Notes under the pieces: generated by a model
Told to the model about the DNA's origin: nothing
Seen by the model: only the letters and a program-made list of their open reading frames with translations
Databases searched by the model: none
Shown: piece by piece, positions 36,609 through 45,566 of the stretch
How positions within the stretch are numbered: the stretch's first letter is position 1
How the letters are laid out: each line of letters begins with the position of its first letter
Origin: Streptococcus himalayensis
GTDB lineage: Bacteria; Bacillota; Bacilli; Lactobacillales; Streptococcaceae
NCBI RefSeq assembly: GCF_001708305.1
Contig: NZ_CP016953.1
Span: 406,001 to 470,000, forward strand
Direction of reading: 5' to 3'
DNA length: 64,000 nucleotides
Position numbers and translations under genes: made by a program

Positions 36609-38051
36609 TTATTTTTCTTTCCGTTTCAAGCCTACAAATCCTGCAATACTTGCAAGAATGAGACCAGCGACAGAGAAGAACGCAATCTTGCTTTCCCCTG
36701 TTTTTGGAAGTGCTCCTTTGGCAGGTTTAGCTGGTGTCTTAGTTGGTGTTTTAGCTGATGTTTTAGCTGATGTTGTAGCACCCTTCTTAGATGATGAAGA
36801 TACGTTATTTCCTGCTATAAATTTCGATGTGATTTTTCCTTGGTCAGAACCAGGAGCACCAACTCCAGGTCCCCCTGCTTGTCCATCAGGTTTTACTTTC
36901 GTTTTTCCAGTATTTGATTGACCTGTCGGTTTGTCTGTTGGAGCAGGCTGTTTGTCTGACGCACGATAGAAGAAATCGCTTTCGACAAGCTTAGCCGGAC
37001 CATCTCCTCCTCGCACCAAACGTTCTTTCGTTTGAATTGAAGGGTCTGCTCCCAAACCATTTTTATAGGCAACATTCGCTGGGGCAAATACAAGAACGCC
37101 AGCTCCTATCTTATTTGGAGTTTTCAAATTGAAGTAGACACCTGGCAATTTGTCTTTATAGGCTCTTGGACCTTCAATCATCGTTGTTCCACCATGGCTT
37201 TCCACTACATTGCCCTGTTTGTCAATCGTAATCGTATGACCTTGGCTATTTTTCCATGTACCAACAATCTTGGAAATGTCTCCTCCAAGAAGCTGAACTA
37301 GGACGTCATTTTCTGCTTTATCCTCTTTATCCGAAGCATTATCTAATGAAGAGGATAGTAACGTTTCTGATAGTGTTGTATCAGTTGTTGTGGATGACGT
37401 TTCTGACGGTTTTGTTTCTGTTGTTGTGGTTGGTGTTTCTGTTGGTTTGGTTTCCGTTGTTGTGGTTGGTGTTTCTGTTGGTTTGGTTTCCGTTGTTGTA
37501 GTTGGCGTTTCTGTTGGTTTGGTTTCTGTTGTTGGGGTTGGCGCTTCTGTTGGTTTGGTTTCTGTTGTTGGGGTTGACGTTTCTGTTGGTTGAGTTTGAT
37601 TAACTACTTTCCCATTTTTTACAGTGAAGGTTGTTGTAGCAAAGTACTCAGTCTTATCTAATGATGTATATCGCCCTTCATATTTATAAGTTCCATCAGG
37701 GAATTTGTCAATCCAAAAATCCTTATGAGGGGCACTGTTAGTGAAGTATTGGAAACCTGTATCCCAAATAGTTCCTTTATCAGTGTAAAATGTTACAGCA
37801 AACTCGACACCCTGATTTTTCAAATAGTCACTCTGAAGCCCAATACGGATATAACTTCCATTAGCAAAAGGGGTAGCAGTTGCCGGTATGTCCTTACGTG
37901 GGTTCACTATTTCTGTCGCTGGTGTTGCTCCTCCCTCACCTTCGGCGTGAGCGATTGGACCACCGAGGGCAAGCATGGCAAGCGTTGCAATCGCAACGGA
38001 ACCAAAGACTACTTTTGTTTTACGCAAAGCGTAGGTCGTTTTTACTTTCAT
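36609..38051 (-). CDS. LPXTG cell-wall-anchored surface protein with Thr/Pro repeats, 480 aa
   Basis: Signal peptide with a YSIRK-like core (YALRKTKVVFGSVAIA) cleaved near AHA-EGE. A globular region spans residues 45-150, then five to six 12-residue repeats of the TETPTTTTETKP type (155-222), a second domain containing VGTWKNSQGHTITIDKQGNV (about 255-365, DUF6287-like), a low-complexity stalk and the sortase signal LPKTGE with hydrophobic segment and KRKEK tail. It faces an Rgg regulator across a region with repeated GAACATTTA motifs, so Rgg control is likely. Ligand unknown. Confidence 0.9.
   Translation of the reverse strand: MKVKTTYALRKTKVVFGSVAIATLAMLALGGPIAHAEGEGGATPATEIVNPRKDIPATATPFANGSYIRIGLQSDYLKNQGVEFAVTFYTDKGTIWDTGFQYFTNSAPHKDFWIDKFPDGTYKYEGRYTSLDKTEYFATTTFTVKNGKVVNQTQPTETSTPTTETKPTEAPTPTTETKPTETPTTTTETKPTETPTTTTETKPTETPTTTTETKPSETSSTTTDTTLSETLLSSSLDNASDKEDKAENDVLVQLLGGDISKIVGTWKNSQGHTITIDKQGNVVESHGGTTMIEGPRAYKDKLPGVYFNLKTPNKIGAGVLVFAPANVAYKNGLGADPSIQTKERLVRGGDGPAKLVESDFFYRASDKQPAPTDKPTGQSNTGKTKVKPDGQAGGPGVGAPGSDQGKITSKFIAGNNVSSSSKKGATTSAKTSAKTPTKTPAKPAKGALPKTGESKIAFFSVAGLILASIAGFVGLKRKEK
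37386..37589 (-). repeat. 36-bp tandem repeats in the LPXTG gene
   Basis: Five to six 36-base units encode a Thr/Pro/Glu-rich stalk (unit about TETPTTTTETKP). Central units are almost identical in DNA, so copy number probably varies between strains. Confidence 0.85.
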
Positions 38052-38116
38052 GATAGAACTCCTTTATTGTTTTCTTTATTATACACCACATTTACTTGCA
38101 AAGGAAAAAATTGGAT

Positions 38117-38229
38117 ATAAATGTTCAACATCGTGCCCCCCTCTAAAATTTCAGGTGGATTTGAACATTTATGTTCATCTATTTCATTCCTTTTAGAAAT
38201 ATGCTATACTAGTAAAAAACGAACATTTA
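38117..38229. promoter_or_regulatory. Shared promoter/operator region between LPXTG gene and rgg
   Basis: A perfect 12-bp inverted repeat, ATAAATGTTCAA (38117-38128) and TTGAACATTTAT (38161-38172), plus a third GAACATTTA (38221-38229) just before the rgg ribosome site. An extended -10 for rgg, TGCTATACT, lies at 38202-38210. The third copy falls after the promoter, where binding could repress rgg. Confidence 0.6.
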
Positions 38230-38240
38230 GGAGACAGCTG

Positions 38241-39176
38241 ATGGCCCTATCTGAAAAATATGGACAAACCTTTAGATACCTCAGAGAAGCGAGGGGATTC
38301 TCTCTCAAAGAAGCGGCTGGAGAGACCATATCCCCTCAACATTTAGGCCGCTTTGAAAAAGGAAAATCGATGGTCAGTCTCGAACATTTTGAACACCTGC
38401 TTCAAAATATCGGGATTGATTGGAGTACCTACCTCGTGACCAGCTTACAGTTTAATTCCGATGCACTCAGCAGACGGCAGGCTGAAATCTATGACCTTGT
38501 CGCCAAACGGCAATACACCAAAGCTATCGAGGTCATCAATCGCCCGCTTGAAGAGGATGGAGAGCCTATCTCTGACTACTACGTCGTGAGCCATCGTGTC
38601 GTTACCAAGCTCGGCTTAGCCAACCGCACTGGCAACTCTTTTCTCACTCCGAAAGATTGGCAAGAAGTAGAGTACATCAAGCAACGACTGACCGATATCG
38701 AATTGTGGGGCAATATCGAAGTCAATGTCTATGCCCAACTATTGCCTTATTTTTCCTACGAGTTTATTTCCTTCAAGGTTCGAGAAATTCTAAAATTACT
38801 CAAGACCAATCCCCATATCAATCACCATCAGTTGGGCGAATCCTGCCTATCGGTGTTAAAAGAAACCGTGACCTACTATTCCCAACAAGCTTACTACCAA
38901 GAGGCCGAAGACTTGATTCAACAATGCTTGGAACTCTTTGAAACCGTCCCTCGAACAGGCGTGAACATGTGGCTCAATCTTGATTTATTTATCCTTCGAA
39001 GTCATAATTTCTTAAGACAAAATGACCCACAGGGCTTAGAAATTGCTCAAAAAGTGATGAGCGTCTTGAATCACTTGGAAGAGTTGGGCATTGGAGGACG
39101 GCTGATTCCCTTGCGGGAGGATTTCTTCCAAACGACTGTCAAACTCAATCAAACAGGAATTCCCTTTAATCCTTGA
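38241..39176 (+). CDS. Rgg/GadR/MutR-family transcriptional regulator, 311 aa
   Basis: N-terminal helix-turn-helix FRYLREARGFSLKEAAGETISPQHLGRFEKGKS (residues 10-45), then a helical repeat domain to residue 300, as in Rgg proteins. The start MALSEKYGQTF is chosen: AGGAGA precedes it; a frame opening 40 codons earlier runs through the operator region. Divergent from the LPXTG gene, its probable target. No SHP-like peptide gene found nearby. Confidence 0.88.
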   Translation: MALSEKYGQTFRYLREARGFSLKEAAGETISPQHLGRFEKGKSMVSLEHFEHLLQNIGIDWSTYLVTSLQFNSDALSRRQAEIYDLVAKRQYTKAIEVINRPLEEDGEPISDYYVVSHRVVTKLGLANRTGNSFLTPKDWQEVEYIKQRLTDIELWGNIEVNVYAQLLPYFSYEFISFKVREILKLLKTNPHINHHQLGESCLSVLKETVTYYSQQAYYQEAEDLIQQCLELFETVPRTGVNMWLNLDLFILRSHNFLRQNDPQGLEIAQKVMSVLNHLEELGIGGRLIPLREDFFQTTVKLNQTGIPFNP

Positions 39177-39185
39177 GATGCTAAA

Positions 39186-39478
39186 ATGGGAGTGAGACTC
39201 AATCGGTATTTCGAAGAAATCGATTTACCTCACTTCTTTATTTCTGAATTCGTTCAGACCGAAGACAAACTAGTCGAGTGACTGGTTTGTCTCTTTGTTT
39301 TCTGTGTTATTTTTGAAAAAAATAGTTTAAAAGAGTGGCTTACTCCTACCCCTGCAAGGTTGTCGGGGTTGTAGAATGTTGATTGATCAACGTTTTACAA
39401 ATTCGACAACTACTGCGTCAAACTGTTAAATCTATAAAGAAATGAGGCTGGATACTTTTGCCTCAGCCTCATTTTTTC
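39186..39478. repeat. Dispersed mosaic repeat, copy A4, ending in a terminator
   Basis: Blocks gggagtgagactcaatcgg, atttcgaagaaat, gtagaatgttgattgatcaac and tgcgtcaaactgttaaat recur at other sites. The last 35 bases form AATGAGGCTG..CAGCCTCATT plus TTTTTT, a good terminator for the rgg gene. No gene in this gap. Confidence 0.65.
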
Positions 39479-39479
39479 T

Positions 39480-41249
39480 TTATTCAAAAACAAATTGGTT
39501 ATGGTACAATTCCGCATAAAATCCATTTTGGGCAAGAAGTTCATGGTGGTTGCCTCGCTCAATGACCTGACCATCTTTTAAGACAATAATCTGGTCGGCA
39601 TTGAGAATGGTTTTCAAACGATGGGCAATTACAAAGCTGGTGCGACCAGCGACCACCGCCTCCATTGCTTGCTGAATCTTGCTTTCTGTCACAGTATCGA
39701 CATTGGACGTTGCCTCGTCTAAAATCAGGACTTGCGGGTCTGTCAAGAGCGTCCGTGCAATGGATAACAGCTGTTTTTGCCCAGTTGAGAAGCTATTTTG
39801 TTCATCATCGACTATGGTCTCATAGCCTTCTGGCAAGCTCATGATGAAGTCATGGATATGGGTTGCACGCGCTGCAGCTTCGACCATCTCTTGGCTAGCA
39901 GTCGGCAGACCAAAACAGATATTTTCACGAATCGTCCCGTGAAATAAAACCGAATCTTGCAAGACAATCCCCACACGGCTCCGCAAGCTATCCAAATCAT
40001 ATTCACGAATATCTCGACCATCAAAACGAATGCTTCCCTTGTTCACATCGTAGAAACGGTTAATCAGATTCATAATCGTTGTCTTCCCAGAGCCTGTCGG
40101 CCCCACGACCGCCACCATCTGACCTTTCGGAGCTGAAATTCTCACATCCCTCAAGATAGGCTTGCCAGCCGTATAAGCAAAATCGACATGCTCAATCTCT
40201 ACTCCCTCACGTAATTGAGTAAAGACAGGTGCCTCTTGCGGGCGAATTTCTTCTTCTGCTTCAAACATTTCTTGAATCCGGTCCGCACCTGTAAAGGCTA
40301 ATTGCAAGCTCCCCCAGTTGGCAGATACCTGCATGATAGGCTGGTAATATTGCTGCGAATATTGCACAAAGGTCACAATCAAGCCCATGGCTACTGGAAT
40401 GGAAGTGCTCGTATCCTGCAATAAAATCGCAGAGCCTGCGAAAATAACAATAGCAGTATTAAGCAAACTCATCCCATTCATAATCGGAAAGAGAATACCT
40501 GAGAAAATCCGCCCCTTAAAGGTCGCCCGTTTCACCTTTTCATTTTGTGCCATGAAGCCTGCAATCATCTCCTCTTGCAAACCTTGCACAATGACTGCCT
40601 TTTGCCCAGAGATGCTCTCATCCATAAAAGCATTGAGTTTCCCAACCTCAGCCTGCTGAATGTTGGTATATTTCCGAGCCATTTTCAAAATCAACACCAA
40701 GAGCATCATGGCTACTGGCGTACTAGCAACAGTCACCAAGGCCAAGGTCGCATGATGGGCAAACATGACGATTAAGAGCCCAATATAAAGAGCGATATTG
40801 CTCATTACCTGAATCAAGCTCTCGTTAAAGGCCTGCATGATATTATCCAAGTCACTGGTAAAACGCGACAAAATGTCTCCATCCTGATGGCGGTCAAAGA
40901 AAGATACCGTCAAACGCTCGAGCTTTCCAAACAGGTCTTTACGCATCTCATTGGTCGAGTAGGAAATCACACGGTTCATCAATAGCATGTAAATCAAACT
41001 CGAAATAGAAATGCAAAGAAAGACCAGGGCAAGATTACTCATGCCAGATGAAAAAGTCGTCCAAAGACTACTAGTGTCTGCCCCTTGTTGGTAGGCAACT
41101 CCCAGCTGCACCAAGTCCGTCACAGCCTCTCCCAGATAAATAGGGAAAATAGCCTGCAAGGCAGTTGCAACGATAATCAAGGCAAGAACCATCACAAAGG
41201 AGCCTTTATAAGCCTTGAAATAGGTCCAAAAAAAGCGTGCTGTTTTCAT
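39480..41249 (-). CDS. ABC multidrug exporter half-transporter, partner B, 589 aa
   Basis: Type IV exporter: six membrane segments in residues 10-310, then an ATPase domain with Walker A GPTGSGKTT, a non-canonical signature FSTGQKQL, Walker B VLILDEATSNVDT and switch His in AHRL. With the upstream gene it forms a heterodimer of the PatAB/EfrAB/SatAB kind, which exports fluoroquinolones and dyes in streptococci and enterococci. Start MKTARFFWTYFK directly follows the partner stop, with AGGAGGAG before it. Confidence 0.9.
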   Translation of the reverse strand: MKTARFFWTYFKAYKGSFVMVLALIIVATALQAIFPIYLGEAVTDLVQLGVAYQQGADTSSLWTTFSSGMSNLALVFLCISISSLIYMLLMNRVISYSTNEMRKDLFGKLERLTVSFFDRHQDGDILSRFTSDLDNIMQAFNESLIQVMSNIALYIGLLIVMFAHHATLALVTVASTPVAMMLLVLILKMARKYTNIQQAEVGKLNAFMDESISGQKAVIVQGLQEEMIAGFMAQNEKVKRATFKGRIFSGILFPIMNGMSLLNTAIVIFAGSAILLQDTSTSIPVAMGLIVTFVQYSQQYYQPIMQVSANWGSLQLAFTGADRIQEMFEAEEEIRPQEAPVFTQLREGVEIEHVDFAYTAGKPILRDVRISAPKGQMVAVVGPTGSGKTTIMNLINRFYDVNKGSIRFDGRDIREYDLDSLRSRVGIVLQDSVLFHGTIRENICFGLPTASQEMVEAAARATHIHDFIMSLPEGYETIVDDEQNSFSTGQKQLLSIARTLLTDPQVLILDEATSNVDTVTESKIQQAMEAVVAGRTSFVIAHRLKTILNADQIIVLKDGQVIERGNHHELLAQNGFYAELYHNQFVFE

Positions 41250-41250
41250 C

Positions 41251-42957
41251 TTACTCCTCCTTTCCTTTTTGCGTTTCATAGATTTCACGATAAACGGCAT
41301 TCGTAGCCACCAAGTCTTTATGCGTGCCTTCTCCAATCAGGCGACCTTGGTCTAGCACCAAGATTTTATCTGCATGGACCACAGAGCTTATTTTCTGGGC
41401 AATGATAATGGTGGTCGTTCCTTTTAAGTCTTTGTTCAAGGCTTCTTGGACTAATTTCTCTGACTTGGCATCCAAAGCTGAGGTACTATCATCCAAAATC
41501 AAGATTTTCGGATTGCTAACGACACCACGTGCAATCGACATCCGTTGCTTTTGACCACCTGAGAAATTATTTCCTCGCTCTTCGACTGAGCTGTCATAGC
41601 GGTCATCCATGCGATTGATAAATTCACTCGCTTGGGCAATCCTTGCCGCCCGTTCTAATTCAGAAAGACTAGCAGTCGCCTTTCCTTGACGCAAATTGTC
41701 CGCAATCGTTCCGCTGAATAAAATCGCTTTTTGAAGAACGATGGAAATCGTGTTCCGCAAGGTTCCCTCGCTTAGCTCTGGCAAGGCCTTGCCCCCAATT
41801 CGAATCTGTCCTTCTTGCGGGTCAAATAAGCGAGGAATCAGCTGAGCCAGTGTTGATTTTCCAGCACCCGTAGCACCGACTACGCCTACCATTTGCCCAG
41901 CCTCAACAGAAAAACTAATGTCCTTTAGCATCGGTTCTTCATCATTTGGATAAGTGAAGCTAACATGGTCAAACTCAATCGTACCCTCCAGCTCCTCATC
42001 GGCTATATCCTTAAAAGTCATAGCCGGCTCCGTATCCAAGACCTCATTCAACCGCTTCATGGACACCATGGCTCGTGTCACTCCGTTTGCCATAAAGCCA
42101 ATCATGATAATGGTAAAAATGATTTGATTAAGATAGGTAATAAAAGAGGCAATCGCTCCCGTCACGCCTGGATCCATCTCGACCATCCCAGCTACTAGCC
42201 AGATGGTCAGATAAATAGTAGCATACCCAATCATCATAACCAAGGGTTGCACGACTGAAAAAGCATAGCCGACAAACAGATTTTGGCCGAGCAAATCATC
42301 GGAGACAGCCTTAAATTTTTCAAACTGACTTTTTTCCTGCACAAAAGATTTAACCACGCGTACACCACGGAGATTCTCCTTGGCAATGCTGTTCATTTTC
42401 TCCAATAAAGTCTGGAAAATGCGGAACCGCGGTCCCATCATTCCCATCATGACACCTGTTGCTCCAAAAATCAAGACAACCATGACCACAATCACCCACC
42501 AAAGTGCCGGGAGAGTAGTCACAGCCATAATAAAGGAACCGATAAACAAAATCGGCATCCGAAGCAGGACTTGGAAGAGCACCATGGTCATATTTTGCAC
42601 TTGGTTGACATCATTGGTCATTCGAACGACTAAATTTCCTGCATTGAATTGTTCCACATTGGCGTAGGAAAACGTCTGGATTTTCCGAAATGTTTGCTCT
42701 CGTAAATCAGACGACACCGCTTGCGCGATATAAGCAGCTAGAGTGACATTGATCCCCCCAGCAACCAAACCAAGAACCGCTATCCCTAGTAGCCATTTCC
42801 CAATGCGTACAATTTCATCACGCTGGTTGCCCAACAAGGCTGTCAGGACATCTTGCAAAAACAAGGGTTGCAACAAGCTACTAGCAATCATCACCGAAGT
42901 CATCAAAACAGACGCACAAACAAACCATTTATAACGCCATAAGGTTTTAAAATACAT
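41251..42957 (-). CDS. ABC multidrug exporter half-transporter, partner A, 568 aa
   Basis: Six membrane segments, then an ATPase domain with Walker A GATGAGKST and signature FSGGQKQR. Walker B ends LILDDSTSALD: Asp replaces the catalytic Glu, and a Gln (IIAQK) stands where the switch His is expected. This is the degenerate nucleotide site usual in heterodimeric exporters such as LmrCD and PatAB. Start MYFKTLWRYKW with GAGGAGG upstream; ten upstream codons are ignored. One base separates it from the partner gene. Confidence 0.9.
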   Translation of the reverse strand: MYFKTLWRYKWFVCASVLMTSVMIASSLLQPLFLQDVLTALLGNQRDEIVRIGKWLLGIAVLGLVAGGINVTLAAYIAQAVSSDLREQTFRKIQTFSYANVEQFNAGNLVVRMTNDVNQVQNMTMVLFQVLLRMPILFIGSFIMAVTTLPALWWVIVVMVVLIFGATGVMMGMMGPRFRIFQTLLEKMNSIAKENLRGVRVVKSFVQEKSQFEKFKAVSDDLLGQNLFVGYAFSVVQPLVMMIGYATIYLTIWLVAGMVEMDPGVTGAIASFITYLNQIIFTIIMIGFMANGVTRAMVSMKRLNEVLDTEPAMTFKDIADEELEGTIEFDHVSFTYPNDEEPMLKDISFSVEAGQMVGVVGATGAGKSTLAQLIPRLFDPQEGQIRIGGKALPELSEGTLRNTISIVLQKAILFSGTIADNLRQGKATASLSELERAARIAQASEFINRMDDRYDSSVEERGNNFSGGQKQRMSIARGVVSNPKILILDDSTSALDAKSEKLVQEALNKDLKGTTTIIIAQKISSVVHADKILVLDQGRLIGEGTHKDLVATNAVYREIYETQKGKEE

Positions 42958-43020
42958 AATTCCTCCTCTAAAATTCTTACTCTTCATGTTTAACCTTCAA
43001 AGAGTTTATCTGCTATCCAT

Positions 43021-43277
43021 CGCAATATCTGATACTCTGTAAAAATCAAACTCTGACTAGGGGAGTGAGACTCAATAGTGATTTCGAAGAAATCGATTTG
43101 CCTCACTTCTTTATTTCTCTGTTCGGGCTAAACTGTTAAATCTACAAAAATAATGAGAGTAGGGACTTTTGTCCCAGCCTCGCTATAGAAAAACTAGCAT
43201 AGTTTGTATCCTAAAAACCTCAGGTAAAACTAAAGTTCAGTAGGATGAGTTAAGGACGTCAGACTGTGATTTTTATA
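43021..43277. repeat. Composite repeat: family B inverted ends enclosing copy A5
   Basis: The left end, gatactctgtaaaaatcaaactctgact (43021-43049, one base run-on), and the right end, gtcagactgtgatttttatag (about 43250-43270), are inverted relatives. Between them lies copy A5 with gtgagactcaatagtgattt, cgaagaaatcgattt and gggacttttgtccc. It resembles a small non-coding mobile element. Otherwise 42958-43580 has no gene. Confidence 0.55.
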
Positions 43278-43373
43278 GACTATGAATTGGATTTTCCAAG
43301 CATAATTCTTTTATTATACCACAATTCTAGACAAAGGAGCACTTGGACTATCTCATTTTCAAAACAAACGCAT

Positions 43374-43417
43374 GAAAAATTGCACCTATCCTAATGTTTG
43401 AACAGTGCAATTTTTTT
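43374..43417. terminator. Bidirectional hairpin terminator before gpsA
   Basis: AAAAATTGCAC and GTGCAATTTTTTT flank a 19-base loop, with A and T runs on both sides. No gene reads into it directly; it insulates gpsA from the exporter region. Confidence 0.7.
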
Positions 43418-43580
43418 AAACTATTTCATAACTTTTTTGAAATGCCTGAACTTTGAAATGTAGAAAGTTTTATTTTCACTCCAAAATCTTTCTTGTATCT
43501 GACTTGTCTCATCGTGAGAGCGTATGCAAATTTTCCTTTTTATGGTAAAATAGAAAGGAGAACTCTAAAAGGAGAGAATC

Positions 43581-44597
43581 ATGCACACACAAAAAATTGC
43601 CATTCTTGGACCAGGTTCCTGGGGAACCGCCCTGGCTCAAGTTTTAAATGATAATGGCCACGAGGTTCGCATTTGGGGAAATCTCCCCGAGCAAATCCAG
43701 GAAATCAATCAACATCACACCAATCAACACTATTTCAAGGACCTTATTCTCGATGAAAAGATTACGGCCTACCTTGATTTAAAAGAAGCCTTGGATCAAG
43801 TAGATGCTGTTCTTTTTGTTGTCCCAACCAAGGTCACACGACTTGTCGCAAAACAAGTAGCACAGGTCCTTGATCACAAAGTAACACTCATGCATGCCTC
43901 TAAAGGGCTCGAACCTGATACGCATAAGCGAATTTCAGAAATCCTAGAAGAAGAAATCCCTGAAAAACTTCGAAGTGAAATTGTTGTCGTATCTGGACCC
44001 AGTCATGCAGAAGAGGCCATTGTCCGTGATATCACCCTAATTACCGCAGCTTCAAAAGACCTGCATTCCGCCAAATATGCTCAGGAAATCTTTAGTAATC
44101 ATTACTTCCGCCTCTATACCAATACAGATATCATCGGTGTAGAGACTGCCGGAGCTCTGAAAAATATCATCGCCGTAGGAACCGGTGTCTTACACGGCCT
44201 TGGTTATGGAGACAATGCCAAAGCCGCAATTATTACGCGAGGCTTGGCCGAGATTACTCGCTTAGGCGTAAAACTTGGTGCCAATCCTCTGACCTATAGC
44301 GGCTTATCCGGTGTAGGAGACTTAATCGTTACGGGAACCTCTGTTCATTCCCGCAACTGGCGGGCAGGGGATGCTCTTGGACGTGGGGAAAAATTATCAG
44401 ATATCGAAGCCAACATGGGAATGGTCATCGAAGGAATTTCCACCACAAAAGCAGCCTACGAGCTCGCTAAGGAATTAGACGTTTATATGCCCATCACCCA
44501 AGCCATCTATCAGGTCATTTATGAAAATCAAGCCATCAAAGAAGCTATCCGTGACATGATGAACAATGAATTCAAAGCTGAAAATGAATGGTCCTAG
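43581..44597 (+). CDS. gpsA: Glycerol-3-phosphate dehydrogenase [NAD(P)+], 338 aa
   Basis: Makes sn-glycerol 3-phosphate for phospholipids. NAD site [15 protein letters not shown], then [18 protein letters not shown], the catalytic Lys in [20 protein letters not shown] and GVGDLIVT. Full length, AAAGGAGAG before the ATG. It sits 27 bases before galU in the same direction, a conserved streptococcal pair. Confidence 0.96.
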   Translation: MHTQKIAILGPGSWGTALAQVLNDNGHEVRIWGNLPEQIQEINQHHTNQHYFKDLILDEKITAYLDLKEALDQVDAVLFVVPTKVTRLVAKQVAQVLDHKVTLMHASKGLEPDTHKRISEILEEEIPEKLRSEIVVVSGPSHAEEAIVRDITLITAASKDLHSAKYAQEIFSNHYFRLYTNTDIIGVETAGALKNIIAVGTGVLHGLGYGDNAKAAIITRGLAEITRLGVKLGANPLTYSGLSGVGDLIVTGTSVHSRNWRAGDALGRGEKLSDIEANMGMVIEGISTTKAAYELAKELDVYMPITQAIYQVIYENQAIKEAIRDMMNNEFKAENEWS

Positions 44598-44624
44598 ACT
44601 ACGGAGACAAAAAGGAGAAAACAC

Positions 44625-45521
44625 ATGACAAAAGTAAGAAAAGCTGTCATTCCAGCAGCTGGTCTTGGAACACGTTTCCTTCCAGCAACCAAAGCACTCG
44701 CCAAAGAAATGCTTCCAATCGTTGATAAACCAACCATTCAATTTATCGTTGAAGAAGCCCTCAAATCCGGCATTGAGGATATCCTTGTCGTTACGGGGAA
44801 ATCCAAACGTTCCATCGAAGATCATTTCGATTCCAATTTCGAATTGGAGTACAACTTGAAAGAAAAAGGAAAGCACGACCTTCTTCGTTTAGTGGATGAA
44901 ACAACTGGCATTCGTCTACATTTCATCCGCCAAAGTCATCCACGCGGTCTAGGAGACGCTGTCTTACAAGCCAAAGCCTTTGTTGGAAATGAACCCTTCG
45001 TGGTAATGCTTGGAGATGACCTTATGGACATTACTGATGAGACGGCTATCCCCCTCACCAAACAGCTCATGAATGACTACGAAGAAACCCATGCTTCTAC
45101 CATTGCCGTCATGAAAGTACCTCACGAAGATGTTTCAAGCTATGGTGTTATCGCTCCTCAAGGAGAAGGGATTAACGGTCTATACAGTGTCAATACCTTC
45201 GTTGAAAAACCAGCTCCCGAAGATGCTCCGAGCGACCTTGCCATCATCGGCCGCTATCTCCTCACACCAGAGATTTTTGCAATTTTAGAAAATCAAGCCC
45301 CCGGAGCAGGAAACGAAGTCCAGCTCACAGATGCCATTGATACCCTAAACAAAACTCAACGCGTATTTGCCCGTGAATTTAAAGGCAACCGCTATGATGT
45401 CGGAGACAAGTTCGGCTTCATGAAAACCTCTATTGACTATGCTCTCAAGCACCCACAAGTAAGAGAAGATTTAAAAAACTATCTCATTTCTCTCGGAGAG
45501 ACCCTAAAAACAGAAGATTAA
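44625..45521 (+). CDS. galU: UTP-glucose-1-phosphate uridylyltransferase, 298 aa
   Basis: Makes UDP-glucose, the precursor of capsule and glycolipid sugars. [58 protein letters not shown] and [13 protein letters not shown] are present. Second gene after gpsA; ends at a strong terminator. It would feed Ugd and the initiating transferase of the cluster at 8194-21293. Confidence 0.97.
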   Translation: MTKVRKAVIPAAGLGTRFLPATKALAKEMLPIVDKPTIQFIVEEALKSGIEDILVVTGKSKRSIEDHFDSNFELEYNLKEKGKHDLLRLVDETTGIRLHFIRQSHPRGLGDAVLQAKAFVGNEPFVVMLGDDLMDITDETAIPLTKQLMNDYEETHASTIAVMKVPHEDVSSYGVIAPQGEGINGLYSVNTFVEKPAPEDAPSDLAIIGRYLLTPEIFAILENQAPGAGNEVQLTDAIDTLNKTQRVFAREFKGNRYDVGDKFGFMKTSIDYALKHPQVREDLKNYLISLGETLKTED

Positions 45522-45525
45522 AAAT

Positions 45526-45566
45526 AACCCCAGCTGGAAATTTATTTCTAGCTGGGGGTTTTATTT
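45526..45566 (+). terminator. galU terminator
   Basis: AACCCCAGCT-loop-AGCTGGGGGTT followed by TTATTT. Also serves the convergent pucR-like gene on the other strand. Confidence 0.9.

Noticed and set aside
37386..37589. Regular 36-bp repeats that could suggest a CRISPR array
   Set aside because: The units are contiguous and in frame, encode a Thr/Pro stalk, and have no spacers or cas genes nearby. No CRISPR array was seen in the window.
38121..38240. 40-codon N-terminal extension of the second Rgg protein
   Set aside because: It runs through the operator and promoter, has no ribosome site, and the family start follows AGGAGA at 38241.
41251..42957. Inactivated ABC exporter because of Asp for Glu in Walker B
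   Set aside because: This change is normal in one half of heterodimeric exporters; the partner gene has the standard Glu.
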